A stretch of DNA of 64,000 bases from NCBI GenBank assembly GCA_963674625.2, contig CAXXXO010000003.1:372001-436000 (forward strand), given 5' to 3'. The notes beneath the pieces are model-generated. The model saw only the letters and a program-made list of their open reading frames with translations. It was not told the origin of the DNA and did not search any database. This document shows positions 37,403 to 46,774 of this stretch, piece after piece. The translations under genes were made by a program, and so were the position numbers. Origin of the DNA: JALHFZ01 sp963674625 (GTDB lineage Bacteria; Synergistota; Synergistia; Synergistales; Aminobacteriaceae). The stretch's first letter is position 1, and each line of letters starts with the position of its first letter.

Positions 37403-37438
37403 AAACAAAACCCCTCCAGCTGGAGGGGTTTTGTTTTT
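37403..37438. terminator. Bidirectional terminator
   Basis: An 18-bp nearly perfect palindrome, AAAACCCCTCCAG with CTGGAGGGGTTTT and flanking A/T tracts, lies between the convergent ferredoxin and M20 peptidase genes. Confidence 0.88.
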
Positions 37439-37445
37439 AAAAGAA

Positions 37446-38651
37446 TCAGGAGCAGACGGAGATGATCATAGCGGCGTAGACTTTGCTCCAGTTCACAAGA
37501 TCCTGGACGCCCACGCTTTCATCCACGTCGTGCATTTTTCCGATCAGCACGTCGCCGGGGCCGAAGGCCACCGGGCTGGGCACGCCCCTTGGGTTCAGGA
37601 AACGGGCGTCGGTGGTACCCGAGCGCTTCATGTGTTTGGGAACGTACCCCATCACCTTTTCGACGGCCTTTTCAGCCTCTTTTATTACCGGTGCGTCAGC
37701 GGGGACGAGAGTCTCGGGGTCCCAGTTCCCCATGGTGTAGGTAACATCCACCTCAGGATGGTCTTTTTTTACGTCGGCGATGATCTTGTCGATTTTTGCC
37801 TGGACATTTTCGGGCGTCATGTTGGGAACCACCCGAATATCCACTTCCGATTCACAGTAGTCGGGAATGACGTTTGTCTTCACTCCGCCCTTGATGGTGG
37901 TGGCCGGTGAAATAGTGTTGGGAGGCAGCATTTCATCATAGACGGTGGTGTCCCTTTCATACTTGTCCTGAAGGGCGATCATGACCCTGCACATGTTGAT
38001 GATGGCATTGTTTCCGTCATGAGGCTTTGCAGCATGGCTCGCCTTGCCGCGGCTTACAAACTTGAGCTGGACGATTCCGGTGCATGCCCGGACAATGGCC
38101 AGCTCGCCCTTGTAGGTCGAGCACTCGCCCACTATCCCCATGTCGGCTTTCGGATAATAGCCGTTGTCTCCGAGCCATGCAGTTCCCATTCGACCGCCGC
38201 ATTCCTCGTCGGCAACTGCATGAAGCCAGACTCCCTTTTTCAGCTGGACACCCGCATCCCTTACGGCGAGCATGGCATGTTTGAATGCCACGACCGCACC
38301 CTTCATGTCTGTCGACCCCCTGCCGTAGAGCCTTCCGTCCCGAACTTCCGGCGCAAAGGGAGGGCTTGTCCATTTCGACTCGTCTCCAGTGGGGACCACG
38401 TCCAGATGCCCGTTGAAGAGAACACCCCCTTCAACCGTTCCCTTCATTTCCACCAGAACGCTTGTGCGGAGGGGTTCAGGGCCTACAATTTCATGGGACA
38501 ATCCGTCTTTTTTCAGCTGGGCGGAAAAAACTTCCGCTGCGGCCTTTTCGAACTGGCCCGGGTTGATGCTCGGAGTGCCGACAAGCTCCTTCGTATCGGC
38601 GACGATGCTGTCCGTTCGAGAATCGAGAATTTCAAAAACTTTTTCATACAT
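37446..38651 (-). CDS. M20 family metallopeptidase (ArgE/DapE type)
   Basis: This is a zinc-dependent aminoacylase, deacylase or peptidase of 401 aa. It shows the first metal His and catalytic Asp GHLDVVPTGD near 81, YGRGSTDMKG with the bridging Asp near 108, the catalytic Glu and metal Glu of ADEECGG near 143, and the lid dimerisation domain with SRGKASHAAKPH. The last ligand His is in KMHDVDES. The Shine-Dalgarno is AGGAGG. It is the third gene of a peptidase-carrier-peptidase operon. The substrate is probably an N-acyl amino acid or small peptide imported by the carrier. Confidence 0.88.
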   Translation of the reverse strand: MYEKVFEILDSRTDSIVADTKELVGTPSINPGQFEKAAAEVFSAQLKKDGLSHEIVGPEPLRTSVLVEMKGTVEGGVLFNGHLDVVPTGDESKWTSPPFAPEVRDGRLYGRGSTDMKGAVVAFKHAMLAVRDAGVQLKKGVWLHAVADEECGGRMGTAWLGDNGYYPKADMGIVGECSTYKGELAIVRACTGIVQLKFVSRGKASHAAKPHDGNNAIINMCRVMIALQDKYERDTTVYDEMLPPNTISPATTIKGGVKTNVIPDYCESEVDIRVVPNMTPENVQAKIDKIIADVKKDHPEVDVTYTMGNWDPETLVPADAPVIKEAEKAVEKVMGYVPKHMKRSGTTDARFLNPRGVPSPVAFGPGDVLIGKMHDVDESVGVQDLVNWSKVYAAMIISVCS

Positions 38652-38681
38652 GGCTGTTTTGCCTCCTGAGGTCAGATTCGT

Positions 38682-39878
38682 CTATTTCAGAAATCCGGCG
38701 AAAACACCGGCGATGATGATGGAGATGGAGGTCACCGAAGCAAATCCGGCAACGACATAGGCCGGCATTATTTTCTTCAGCACGATTTCCCGCTCCGTCT
38801 CATCGTTTGCCACGGCCGTGGCAATTTCATTGGCGATGAGGTAGGTCGCGGGGAAACCGAGCATCTGGGCCATAGCGATACCCACGGCAAGATTTCGGGA
38901 TCCCACGAGTTTCCAGGTGGGCAGGAAGTAGAGGAAAACGAACGTCCCGATCATGACGGCGCCGAAAATGAGCACGGTCTGGAAGAGAAGGGTTTGAAGA
39001 TCGCCGACCTTGATCGTTGCGAGAGACGGTATGATCGCAGCGAAAACGACCATGGTGAGAAAGCCCGAGGATTTTCCTTTATCGAGTATTCTTTCAGGAA
39101 CGATACCGATATGCCCAGCTACTGCACCTAGGATTAGTGCCCAGATGGAGTAGCTTATGTTGACTCCCATGGCCTTGGAAACTCCCTGAAGATAGAAGGA
39201 AAGCCATGCGAAGAAGGCCGTCACTCCGAGGCAGGTAAAGGGCGTATAGTATTTGTCCAGTCCGAGGTTTCGGTAAAGTCTGGCTCCGGCTCTCTCTTCG
39301 ACGACCGCTGTCGTGGCGGCAATGCCGGCTTTTCCTTTTTCGCGGTAATTCTTGAGAATTATTTCAGCTTCTTTCAGTCCAAAGAAGGATGCGGGCGGCG
39401 TGCCCACGAATTTCTGTATGGCGTAGACGATGGCGCCGAGGGCGGCGGCCAGGGTGAATCCCTTGCTGAGAGCAGCCTCGGTCATGAGCTGAGTGGCAAC
39501 AATGCCGCCGTTGATGACTGGAATGCTCACTATCGCCGACTGCATTCCGATTATGGGCACAATGGCGAAGATGGAGCCGGCGGCAACCGCCATAGCGATT
39601 ATGGACATAACTACAGTGCGCCATTCGTTGATGAGTTCACGCATATTTATCATGGTTCCCATGTGGAAGATAAGGAAGGGTGCGCTCCACCGGGCCACTT
39701 CCGAAAGCATCCCCTGCTTGATGATGTCTGGGGGAAGAACCCCGGTCAGAAACCCTACAAGAAAGAGCATGAGGGCCACAAAAACAGACGAAAGCCTCGC
39801 CTTGGTGGCGACGCCCAGAATGTCTCCGATGGAAAAAATAAAGATACAGATGAAAAGCATGAAGATCGCGTTCGTCAT
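38682..39878 (-). CDS. Multi-pass membrane carrier, possibly GltS-like
   Basis: This 398 aa protein has 10 or more hydrophobic segments. An N-terminal half ends near residue 175 and a C-terminal half begins near 195, with the charged connector LKNYREKGKAGIAATTAVVE. Glycine-rich turns such as PVINGGIVATQLMTEAALSKG are present in the first half, in line with two-domain sodium:dicarboxylate or glutamate symporters (ESS/GltS-like). I recognise the overall architecture, not a specific family. Lying between two M20 peptidases, it probably imports their substrate or handles their product. Confidence 0.6.
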   Translation of the reverse strand: MTNAIFMLFICIFIFSIGDILGVATKARLSSVFVALMLFLVGFLTGVLPPDIIKQGMLSEVARWSAPFLIFHMGTMINMRELINEWRTVVMSIIAMAVAAGSIFAIVPIIGMQSAIVSIPVINGGIVATQLMTEAALSKGFTLAAALGAIVYAIQKFVGTPPASFFGLKEAEIILKNYREKGKAGIAATTAVVEERAGARLYRNLGLDKYYTPFTCLGVTAFFAWLSFYLQGVSKAMGVNISYSIWALILGAVAGHIGIVPERILDKGKSSGFLTMVVFAAIIPSLATIKVGDLQTLLFQTVLIFGAVMIGTFVFLYFLPTWKLVGSRNLAVGIAMAQMLGFPATYLIANEIATAVANDETEREIVLKKIMPAYVVAGFASVTSISIIIAGVFAGFLK

Positions 39879-39996
39879 ATCTCCTGTTACCTCCTCGTTT
39901 TTGTCAATGAATTTTTAATTCTCTTTTTCTGCTGCTTTCAGATTTCTGGGCCTGCTTTTCGTCTGGGCCTCCTTTCCGAAGGAATGCTTTCAGTTT

Positions 39997-41172
39997 CTAT
40001 TCTTCGAATCTTGCGATGTTCAATACACAGTCTGCCAGCACCTTTGCCCGTTCTACGATGGAGTCGACAAGAGCGTATTCCCTATCCGAGTGATTCCACT
40101 CCCCCTTCACCCCCATCTGGTCTACCGTGGGAACTCCGGCATAGACCGAAAAAGCCGAATCCGAACCGCCTCCCGAAAATTCCATGGAAGGTTCCGAAAA
40201 CCCGTTCTCTTCGTAAATTTCCTTGACATACCGGAAGAGCCGCTCATTCTCCGAGGTCTGCTCCATGGGGATGAATTCGGCAATGAACTTCAGGGTCGTC
40301 GTCGTTCCCTCAATGTATGTTTTTTCTGCTATCTTCATCAGCTTTTTCTTTGCTTCCCCGATCTGGTCCACGGTCATGCAGCGCACGTCGAAACCTGCGG
40401 ATGCGAAATCGGGAACGGCATTCGGAACCACTCCGCCCTTAACGGTTCCCACGTTGAAGGTCATACCCCGGTCGAAATCATTGAGATCGTGGATATCGAT
40501 GATTTTATGGGAGAGTTCGAGTATGGCGCTTCTCCCTTTCTGCGGCTCTCTACCGGCATGGACCGCGACTCCCTTGACAGACAGCTCTCCCTGGATAACT
40601 CCCTTTCGACCCACGACGATTCTGTTGTCGATGGCTCCCGTCTCGCAGTTGAAAGCCGCGACGCACCCCCGCGCCTGCTCCTCGAAGACCTTTGCCATAC
40701 CGGAATGGCAGTGGGCCGTTTCTTCGTCCCCGGCAAGGACAAACCTGATCGGACGCTCATTGAACCCAGCGGCTTTCAGTGCCTTTGCAGCGAAAATAAG
40801 GAGAGCGACCCCCCCCTTCATATCGAGAACACCAGGCCCATAAGCTTTGCCGTTTTCGACCCGGAAGGGGCGTTTTTCGACCGTTCCGGCAGGAAAGACT
40901 GTGTCAAAATGGCCCATCAGGATGACAGGTTTACCCGGACGATCTTTTCCAAGAACACCGACAACGCTCGCTCCTGCCTTTTCGCAGGGGATGATTTCCG
41001 TCTCGACTCCGAAACTCTCCAGCTCTGAAGCCACTCTCTCTGCTGCACGGTCGACATTTTCCTTGTCCCGGGAACCGCTTTCCATATTTACCAGTTCTTC
41101 CCAGAAAGCGAGAAGAGATTCTCTTCCGCTCTCAATATGTTCATATACTTTTTCCCGGGAAATACTTTCCAT
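39997..41172 (-). CDS. M20 family metallopeptidase (carboxypeptidase G2-like)
   Basis: This is a zinc exopeptidase of 391 aa that probably releases glutamate or similar residues. The motifs are ILMGHFDTVFPAGT (His, Asp) near 83, YGPGVLDMKGG near 109, the catalytic Glu pair in LAGDEETAHCHSG near 143, and the lid with VKGVAVHAGREPQKGRSAI. The final metal His lies in KGEWNHSDRE. Its Shine-Dalgarno is AAAGGAGG. It is the first gene of the operon with the carrier and the ArgE/DapE-type peptidase; the two peptidases are distinct subfamilies rather than copies. Confidence 0.88.
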   Translation of the reverse strand: MESISREKVYEHIESGRESLLAFWEELVNMESGSRDKENVDRAAERVASELESFGVETEIIPCEKAGASVVGVLGKDRPGKPVILMGHFDTVFPAGTVEKRPFRVENGKAYGPGVLDMKGGVALLIFAAKALKAAGFNERPIRFVLAGDEETAHCHSGMAKVFEEQARGCVAAFNCETGAIDNRIVVGRKGVIQGELSVKGVAVHAGREPQKGRSAILELSHKIIDIHDLNDFDRGMTFNVGTVKGGVVPNAVPDFASAGFDVRCMTVDQIGEAKKKLMKIAEKTYIEGTTTTLKFIAEFIPMEQTSENERLFRYVKEIYEENGFSEPSMEFSGGGSDSAFSVYAGVPTVDQMGVKGEWNHSDREYALVDSIVERAKVLADCVLNIARFEE

Positions 41173-41404
41173 CGAACTTTTCCTCCTTTATTTTGTGAAG
41201 AATGTAACCTGAATTGACGACAGAATAATGAACAAAATCTCATGCAAAAAATTTTAAACACTTTACCATAAGGATACATCAGATACAACTGCCATTTTTG
41301 TTATAATGCCTCCTTCCTATACTTGCGGAAAGAATTGATAGCTGAATCAATGAAGAATCGACGAGAAAGACAATACCCGTAAGAAAAGTTGATAGAGGAC
41401 GCGA
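41173..41404. other. AT-rich intergenic region (left of terminator)
   Basis: This region presumably holds the promoter of the M20-carrier-M20 operon, transcribed leftward. There is no clear consensus pair and no credible gene. Confidence 0.5.
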
Positions 41405-41446
41405 GAATGGAAAAATCCCCGCTCTCAGGCGGGGATTTTTCCATTC
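41405..41446. terminator. Strong terminator of the rraA-dpp-amidohydrolase operon
   Basis: A perfect 18-bp stem (41405-41422 with 41429-41446) and a 6-base loop with flanking A/T runs can terminate either strand. It lies 147 bases downstream of the last gene of the minus-strand operon. Confidence 0.85.
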
Positions 41447-41593
41447 TTTCCCTATTGGAGATAGATAAGAAAATCCAAAATGCTTCATTTGCTATTCGAT
41501 TGTATCTTTAAAACAGTGAAAGGTTATCTTAGTTAATTGAAAGGTAAAATATCTAAATTTTTGGGTTGAATTAAGTCAGGAAAAGTACTTTCT

Positions 41594-42790
41594 TTATCTC
41601 AGTTTTTCCATATCGGATCCCGTAAGCTTAAATACTGTTCCGACCAGGGCAATGACTCCCGTTGGAATCGCCTGTTCATTGAAGAGAGTTTGAGGATTGT
41701 GGAGGGCTCCTTTTGTTGCGGGCCTTTCATCAGCCGTCCCCAGACGAAAGAATGCCCCTGGAGCAAAATCGAGATACCGGGAGAAATCCTCCGAACCCAT
41801 GGAAGGTACAGGAACCTGCAGAAGTTTATCTTGACCGAGCAGCTCAACTACCGCTTCGCTGATTTTGTCGACCACGAAGGAATCGCAGACTGTAGGGGGC
41901 ACTCCCCACTCGTAATCGATTTTTGCCGTTGCTCCCATCCCCAGTGCGGTATGGGTGATGATGTTTTTGATGTACTCCGCCACCATCTCCCGAGTTTCCT
42001 GGTTCTGGGCCCTAACGGAACCTTCCATGAAGCACTCAGTGGGAATGATGTTCGAAACGCTGCCGGCAGTCAGATGGCCGATGGAAACGACCGCTGAATC
42101 AAGGGGAGCCACCCTTCTTGAGACAACCGTCTGAAGCTCGGTGATGATGTATGCGCCGATGACTATCGGATCAATGCCCTTATGGGGATGAGCGGCATGG
42201 ACTCCTTTTCCCGTAATGGTTACGGTAAATTTATCCGCAGAGCCAAGCACAGGTCCCTTCCTCACCCCGATAGAACCGGCAGGCATCTCCGGCCATGTAT
42301 GGGCGGCCAGAACATAATCCACTGCGGGATTTTCCATGGCTCCGTTTGCGATCAGGGTATCGGAGCCGTTCATCATCTCTTCAGCCGGCTGGAAAAGAAA
42401 TTTTACTGTCCCGCTCAGTTCAGATCTATATTCACTCAGCAATTTCGCCGCTCCGAGCAGCGTGGCAACATGAATATCGTGGCCGCATGCATGGCAGACT
42501 CCCGGGTTTTGTGACGCAAACTCAAGCCCGGTATCTTCCTTCAGAGGAAGGGCGTCCATATCGGCACGAAGTGCAACAACCGTTTCTCCAGGTTTATCTC
42601 CCTTCAAAAGTCCTATAACGCCTGTTTTATCTCCGTTTTTTCTGGTTTCAATACCTGCGCCCTGAAGAACTTTTTCGATAAGCTTGCAGGTTTCAAATTC
42701 TTCAAACCCCAATTCCGGGTTCTGATGAATCTGACGGCGGTAGCCGATAAATTCCTCTTCGAGTTCTTTAACTCTTTTGGCCAGTGACAT
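41594..42790 (-). CDS. M20D amidohydrolase (N-acyl-amino acid hydrolase type)
   Basis: This is a 398 aa zinc or Mn hydrolase of the amidohydrolase/hippuricase group. Motifs are RRQIHQNPELGFEEFET (N-terminus), RADMDALPLKEDTGLEF, CHACGHDIHVATLLGAAKLL with ligand Cys and His, FLFQPAEEMMNG (Glu), and MGSEDFSRYL. It likely cleaves N-acyl or N-aroyl amino acids or peptides. It is the last gene of the Dpp cassette, so its substrate is probably the compound taken up. Confidence 0.92.
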   Translation of the reverse strand: MSLAKRVKELEEEFIGYRRQIHQNPELGFEEFETCKLIEKVLQGAGIETRKNGDKTGVIGLLKGDKPGETVVALRADMDALPLKEDTGLEFASQNPGVCHACGHDIHVATLLGAAKLLSEYRSELSGTVKFLFQPAEEMMNGSDTLIANGAMENPAVDYVLAAHTWPEMPAGSIGVRKGPVLGSADKFTVTITGKGVHAAHPHKGIDPIVIGAYIITELQTVVSRRVAPLDSAVVSIGHLTAGSVSNIIPTECFMEGSVRAQNQETREMVAEYIKNIITHTALGMGATAKIDYEWGVPPTVCDSFVVDKISEAVVELLGQDKLLQVPVPSMGSEDFSRYLDFAPGAFFRLGTADERPATKGALHNPQTLFNEQAIPTGVIALVGTVFKLTGSDMEKLR

Positions 42791-42831
42791 TCAATAACCA
42801 CTCGCTTTCTTCGGTTTTTTATTTCAGCAGA

Positions 42832-43782
42832 TCAATACAAAACACAGGAAACAAAATGCCCGCTGCTGATCTCTTTCAGCGGGATATCCCCCGCGACGCA
42901 TTCGTTTTTGGCGTAAGGGCACCGTCCTGCAAATCTGCATCCGGGGCTGGGATCGATCGGGCTGGTAACCTCCCCCCGAATAACCTCCCGGGGAATATTG
43001 CGGCGGCTGAGATTTGGAACCGGTATAGCCGTCAGCAGCGCCCTGGTGTATGGGTGTTTCGGATCGTCGAAAAGCTCGTCGGACGGCGCCGATTCCACGC
43101 ATTGGCCGAGATACATAACCATAATTTCGCTGCTGATGTGTTTTACCACGCTTAAATTATGGGTGATGAACATAAATGTGAGCCCTCTCTCATCCTGAAG
43201 GTCCATCAGAAGATTCAAAACCTGGGCCTGAATGGAAACATCGAGAGCCGAGACGGGTTCATCGCAGACAATGAATTCAGGATCGAGGGCAAGAGCCCGT
43301 GCGATGCCTATTCGCTGTCTCCGCCCTCCGTCCAGCTCATGAGGATAGGTATTGACAAACCGGTCGGCGAGCCCCACCGTCTTCATCAGCTCGTACACTT
43401 TCGCCAGGATCGCGCCGGAGTTTGTAATCGTGCGGCAGACTTTGATAGGCTCGGCGATAATCTCGCTGACAGTCATTCTCGGATTGAGGGACGCGTAAGG
43501 ATCCTGAAAGATGATCTGCATGTGCTTTCGCATCTCCAGCATTTTTTCATCGCTGTAGGACAAGATATCATTACCGTTATACAAAACCTTTCCGTCCGTG
43601 GCCTCCAAAAGGCGAATCATCAAGCGCCCCAGTGTCGATTTTCCGCAGCCCGACTCACCCACAACTCCCAGGGTTTTCCCGTTTGCAATGGAAATATTTA
43701 TTCCATCGACGGCATGCAATAAGCCGTTCGGGGTCTTGAAATATTTTTTCAGATTTTCCGTTTGAACCAGGGGCATGCTCAT
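42832..43782 (-). CDS. dppF: Dipeptide/oligopeptide ABC transporter ATPase (DppF type)
   Basis: This is an ATP-binding protein for peptide import. Walker A GESGCGKSTLG is near residue 38, Q-loop IIFQDPYASLNPRMTV follows, the ABC signature is replaced by LDGGRRQRIGIARALAL (DGGRRQR, slightly divergent from SGGQRQR), and Walker B is FIVCDEPVSALDVS. The C-terminal oligopeptide-type domain has a cluster of cysteines (GCRFAGRC, YAKNEC) that in homologues may bind an iron-sulfur cluster. It starts with ATG overlapping the dppD stop (ATGA). Confidence 0.93.
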   Translation of the reverse strand: MSMPLVQTENLKKYFKTPNGLLHAVDGINISIANGKTLGVVGESGCGKSTLGRLMIRLLEATDGKVLYNGNDILSYSDEKMLEMRKHMQIIFQDPYASLNPRMTVSEIIAEPIKVCRTITNSGAILAKVYELMKTVGLADRFVNTYPHELDGGRRQRIGIARALALDPEFIVCDEPVSALDVSIQAQVLNLLMDLQDERGLTFMFITHNLSVVKHISSEIMVMYLGQCVESAPSDELFDDPKHPYTRALLTAIPVPNLSRRNIPREVIRGEVTSPIDPSPGCRFAGRCPYAKNECVAGDIPLKEISSGHFVSCVLY

Positions 43783-44798
43783 GATTTCTTCACGCCTTCT
43801 GCGATTTTTTCAGTCATTTCTTTTTTCTGCATTTCGAGAAAATGGCATTTTGTCAGCTGGCCTTCCCTGACAACCGGGATTGGCGCCGTGACTCTGCAAA
43901 TCTCCATGCATTTCGGGCAGCGGGTATGAAATCTGCAGCCGGAAGGAAGATCGGTGGGGTCCGGCATCAGTCCCTCGATGGGATTGAGTCGCCGTGTTTT
44001 ATGGGTCAGGTCAGGCAGGGATTCAAAAAGCCCTATGGTGTAGGGATGATGAAACTGAGACCCGTCGAATATTTGTTCCACCTTTCCGCTCTCGATGATT
44101 TCTCCTGCGTACATTACCGCAACACTATCGCAGGTTTCGGCGACCACACCGAGATCGTGGGTGATCAGGATCATCGCCGTGTTGAGTTTTTGCTTGAGAT
44201 CTTTCATCATCGAGAGTACCTGCGCCTGGATCGTGACATCCAGCGCAGTGGTCGGTTCGTCCGCGAGAAGCAGCTGGGGTTCGCATGCCAGAGCAATTGC
44301 GATGACTATTCGCTGCCTCATCCCTCCCGAAAATTGATGAGGATATTCTTTTTTTCTTTCAGGAGGCAGCCCCACGAGCTTCAGCATTTCATCGACCCGA
44401 AGATCGATTTCCTGTTTTCCCATGCTGCCCTTATGCAGCTCGAGGACCTCGGCAACCTGTTCGCCGACAGTATGCACAGGATTCAGGCTGGTCATGGGAT
44501 CCTGAAAAATCATCGAAACGCTTTCTCCCCTGATGCTGTTCATGATTTCTTCATCCGCATCGGTGATGTCTCTGCCGAGAAGGGTTATTGTTCCCCCCGT
44601 GACTCTCCCCACTTTTTCGGGAAGAAGCCGGAGGATGCTCAGGGCTGTGGTGGTTTTTCCTGCCCCTGTCTCCCCAACAAGTCCCACCGACTCCCCTTTA
44701 TTAATTGCTAGGTTCAGACCGTTTACGGCGAAAACCCTGGCATCATCTGTAACATACTCGACATAAAGATCTTTAATTTCAAGCAGCTTTTCGTCCAT
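43779..44798 (-). CDS. dppD: Dipeptide/oligopeptide ABC transporter ATPase (DppD type)
   Basis: This is the second ATPase of the importer. Walker A is GETGAGKTTTALSILR, the Q-loop is MIFQDPMTSLNPVHTV, the signature is FSGGMRQRIVIAIALACEP, and Walker B is LLADEPTTALDV. It ends with the oligopeptide C-terminal domain containing SGCRFHTRCPKCMEIC. The frame opens at 44819 overlapping the dppC stop, but ATG at 44798 has GGGAAGGA about 7 bases upstream and was chosen. It gives 339 aa, typical of the family. Confidence 0.93.
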   Translation of the reverse strand: MDEKLLEIKDLYVEYVTDDARVFAVNGLNLAINKGESVGLVGETGAGKTTTALSILRLLPEKVGRVTGGTITLLGRDITDADEEIMNSIRGESVSMIFQDPMTSLNPVHTVGEQVAEVLELHKGSMGKQEIDLRVDEMLKLVGLPPERKKEYPHQFSGGMRQRIVIAIALACEPQLLLADEPTTALDVTIQAQVLSMMKDLKQKLNTAMILITHDLGVVAETCDSVAVMYAGEIIESGKVEQIFDGSQFHHPYTIGLFESLPDLTHKTRRLNPIEGLMPDPTDLPSGCRFHTRCPKCMEICRVTAPIPVVREGQLTKCHFLEMQKKEMTEKIAEGVKKS

Positions 44799-44819
44799 CT
44801 TCCGATCCTTCCCAGTCAT

Positions 44820-45731
44820 CTAGTTTTTCATTCGAGGATCCAGAGCGTCTCTCAGACCATCGCCGATGAGATTGATGGACAGCACGGCAACCATGATCGC
44901 GATACCCGGGAAAATCATAAGATATGGCTGATAGCGCATCTGGCTTTTCGCCGCGGAGAGCATGGACCCCCATTCAGGGATCGGAGCCTCGATGCCGAGC
45001 CCGATGAAGCTGAGCCCCGCGACGCCGAGAATTGTGGTTGCCATATGCAGCGTGGCCTGCACGACAATCGGTCCCATGGCGTTCGGAAGAATATGGCGCA
45101 TGATGATTCTCCTGTCTCTGGTGCCGCAGGCCTTTGCAGCCTCCACGAATTCCTGTCCGCGAATCGATATGATCGATGAACGGACGATTCTGGCAAACTG
45201 AGGAACGCGGCAAATGCTCATTGCAAGAAGGACATTGATTATTCCGGGACCTAAAGCCCCCACAATCGCAACTGCCAGGATCGTGCCGGGCATGGCAAGG
45301 AAAACGTCCATAATCCTCATGAGAACATTGTCGACCCGACCGCCGTAATAACCTGCGAGGGCTCCGATCAGGCTGCCCGCCGACATGGCGATAGCCACGG
45401 TAAAAAGACCGACGAAAAGGGAAATTCGTGTGCCCCAGACAATTCTTGCGAACAGGTCCCTTCCGTACTGGTCGGTTCCGAAGAAATGTTGCGCGCTTGG
45501 AGGCCGGAGTCTTTCTTTCATGTTCTGTCCTATGACCTGGGTATCATAATCAAGAAAAAAGCCCGCCAGAAGGGCGACCAATACCAGGAACAGAAAAATG
45601 AAAAGTCCGAACATGGCAAGTTTATTTTTTCTGAACTGCAGCCAGATCGCCTTCAATTGGCTGCGCTTCTTGACTGATTTCACAGAATCCGGTACTGCTG
45701 CTGCTTTCGGCTGCACTGTCATATCCCTCAT
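44820..45731 (-). CDS. dppC: Dipeptide ABC transporter permease (DppC type)
   Basis: This inner-membrane permease of 303 aa has the N-terminal OppC_N segment (FRKNKLAMFGLFIFLFLVLV), then FGTDQYGRDLFARIVWG, and the permease EAA motif region VEAAKACGTRDRRIIMRHILPN. Six membrane spans are visible. The SFIGLGIEAPIPEWGSML segment is characteristic. It lies between dppB and dppD. Confidence 0.94.
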   Translation of the reverse strand: MRDMTVQPKAAAVPDSVKSVKKRSQLKAIWLQFRKNKLAMFGLFIFLFLVLVALLAGFFLDYDTQVIGQNMKERLRPPSAQHFFGTDQYGRDLFARIVWGTRISLFVGLFTVAIAMSAGSLIGALAGYYGGRVDNVLMRIMDVFLAMPGTILAVAIVGALGPGIINVLLAMSICRVPQFARIVRSSIISIRGQEFVEAAKACGTRDRRIIMRHILPNAMGPIVVQATLHMATTILGVAGLSFIGLGIEAPIPEWGSMLSAAKSQMRYQPYLMIFPGIAIMVAVLSINLIGDGLRDALDPRMKN

Positions 45732-45742
45732 TTCGCTCCCCG

Positions 45743-46675
45743 CTATCCTTTCACATAGAGTGATTTGACCCGGGGATCGATGTAAATATAGAGGACGTCA
45801 ACGAAGAGATTGACGAGTCCTCCCACCAGGGCGGCAAACATTACACTCCCGATGAGCATGGGAGCATCTTTTCCTTTTACCGATTCGACCATAAGCGTCC
45901 CCAGACCAGAAATCCCGAAGACATTTTCGATGATCAGCGCACCTCCGAGGAGGTTGCTGAAACTTATTCCTATTGTCGTTACAACCGGAAGGAGGGCATT
46001 TTGCAGAGAATGTTTGAATATGACCCTGAGGGAAGGCGCTCCCTTTGCCTTGGCAGTTCGTATATAATCCTGCCTTATGACTTCGAGCATTGTGGACCGG
46101 GTCATACGGATCAGGGTCGCCATTTGTGCAGCAGCCATGGCAACAGCAGGCATAAGAAAATGTTTCCATGTGTCAGAACCAACAGCGGGCAGAATTCGAA
46201 GCTGAACAGAAAAAAGGAGGATCATCAACAGCCCCAGCCAGAAGGGCGGAATTGATGTGAACAGCAGGGCGGAGACCATGCTGGCGATATCAACAAAGGT
46301 ATATTGTTTTACCGCTGATATTATTCCGACCGGAACTCCTATGACAACTGCTATCAGAACAGCAAGGAAAGCGATCTTCAGCGTTGCGGGGAAACGGGCG
46401 ATGATTTCCTCAACAGCCGGTTTGCTCGTGCGGTAGGAAGTTCCGAAATCTCCCGTAAGAGCGTGTCCGACATAGCGGCCGTATCGAAGAAAAAAATTAT
46501 CGTTGAGCCCCATTTCATCCCGAAGCCGGTTGACATCTTCCTGGGATGCATATTCACCCAGCATAGCCCTGGCAGGGTCTCCGGGCGTCAAATCCATAAT
46601 GGTAAAAAGAATAAAGGAAATCCCCAGGATGACTGGAATCATATATAAAAAACGTTTTCCGATATACTTGAGCAT
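45743..46675 (-). CDS. dppB: Dipeptide ABC transporter permease (DppB type)
   Basis: This is a permease of 310 aa beginning MLKYIGKRFLYMIPVILGIS, then FTIMDLTPGDPARAMLGEYA, YGRYVGHALTGDFGTSY, and the EAA region YIRTAKAKGAPSLRVIFKHSLQNALLP. ATG 46675 follows AGGAGG; the longer frame to 46696 runs into the hairpin and was rejected. It is separated from dppA by a perfect long hairpin. Confidence 0.94.
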   Translation of the reverse strand: MLKYIGKRFLYMIPVILGISFILFTIMDLTPGDPARAMLGEYASQEDVNRLRDEMGLNDNFFLRYGRYVGHALTGDFGTSYRTSKPAVEEIIARFPATLKIAFLAVLIAVVIGVPVGIISAVKQYTFVDIASMVSALLFTSIPPFWLGLLMILLFSVQLRILPAVGSDTWKHFLMPAVAMAAAQMATLIRMTRSTMLEVIRQDYIRTAKAKGAPSLRVIFKHSLQNALLPVVTTIGISFSNLLGGALIIENVFGISGLGTLMVESVKGKDAPMLIGSVMFAALVGGLVNLFVDVLYIYIDPRVKSLYVKG

Positions 46676-46686
46676 GTTTCCTCCTT

Positions 46687-46728
46687 TTTCAGTCAAACAG
46701 ACGCTTAAAAGCGTCTGTTTGACTGAAA
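46687..46728 (-). repeat. 20-bp inverted repeat between dppA and dppB
   Basis: A perfect 20-base stem (46687-46706 with 46709-46728) with a 2-base centre lies just before the dppB Shine-Dalgarno. On the minus strand it is followed by AAAAAGGAGG rather than a T-run. This suggests an mRNA-stabilising or processing hairpin that lifts the binding-protein level over that of the permease. Confidence 0.8.
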
Positions 46729-46774
46729 CGACATCTGATTCTATTGCGTAATATTTCCTTTTTGCGAAACGGTT

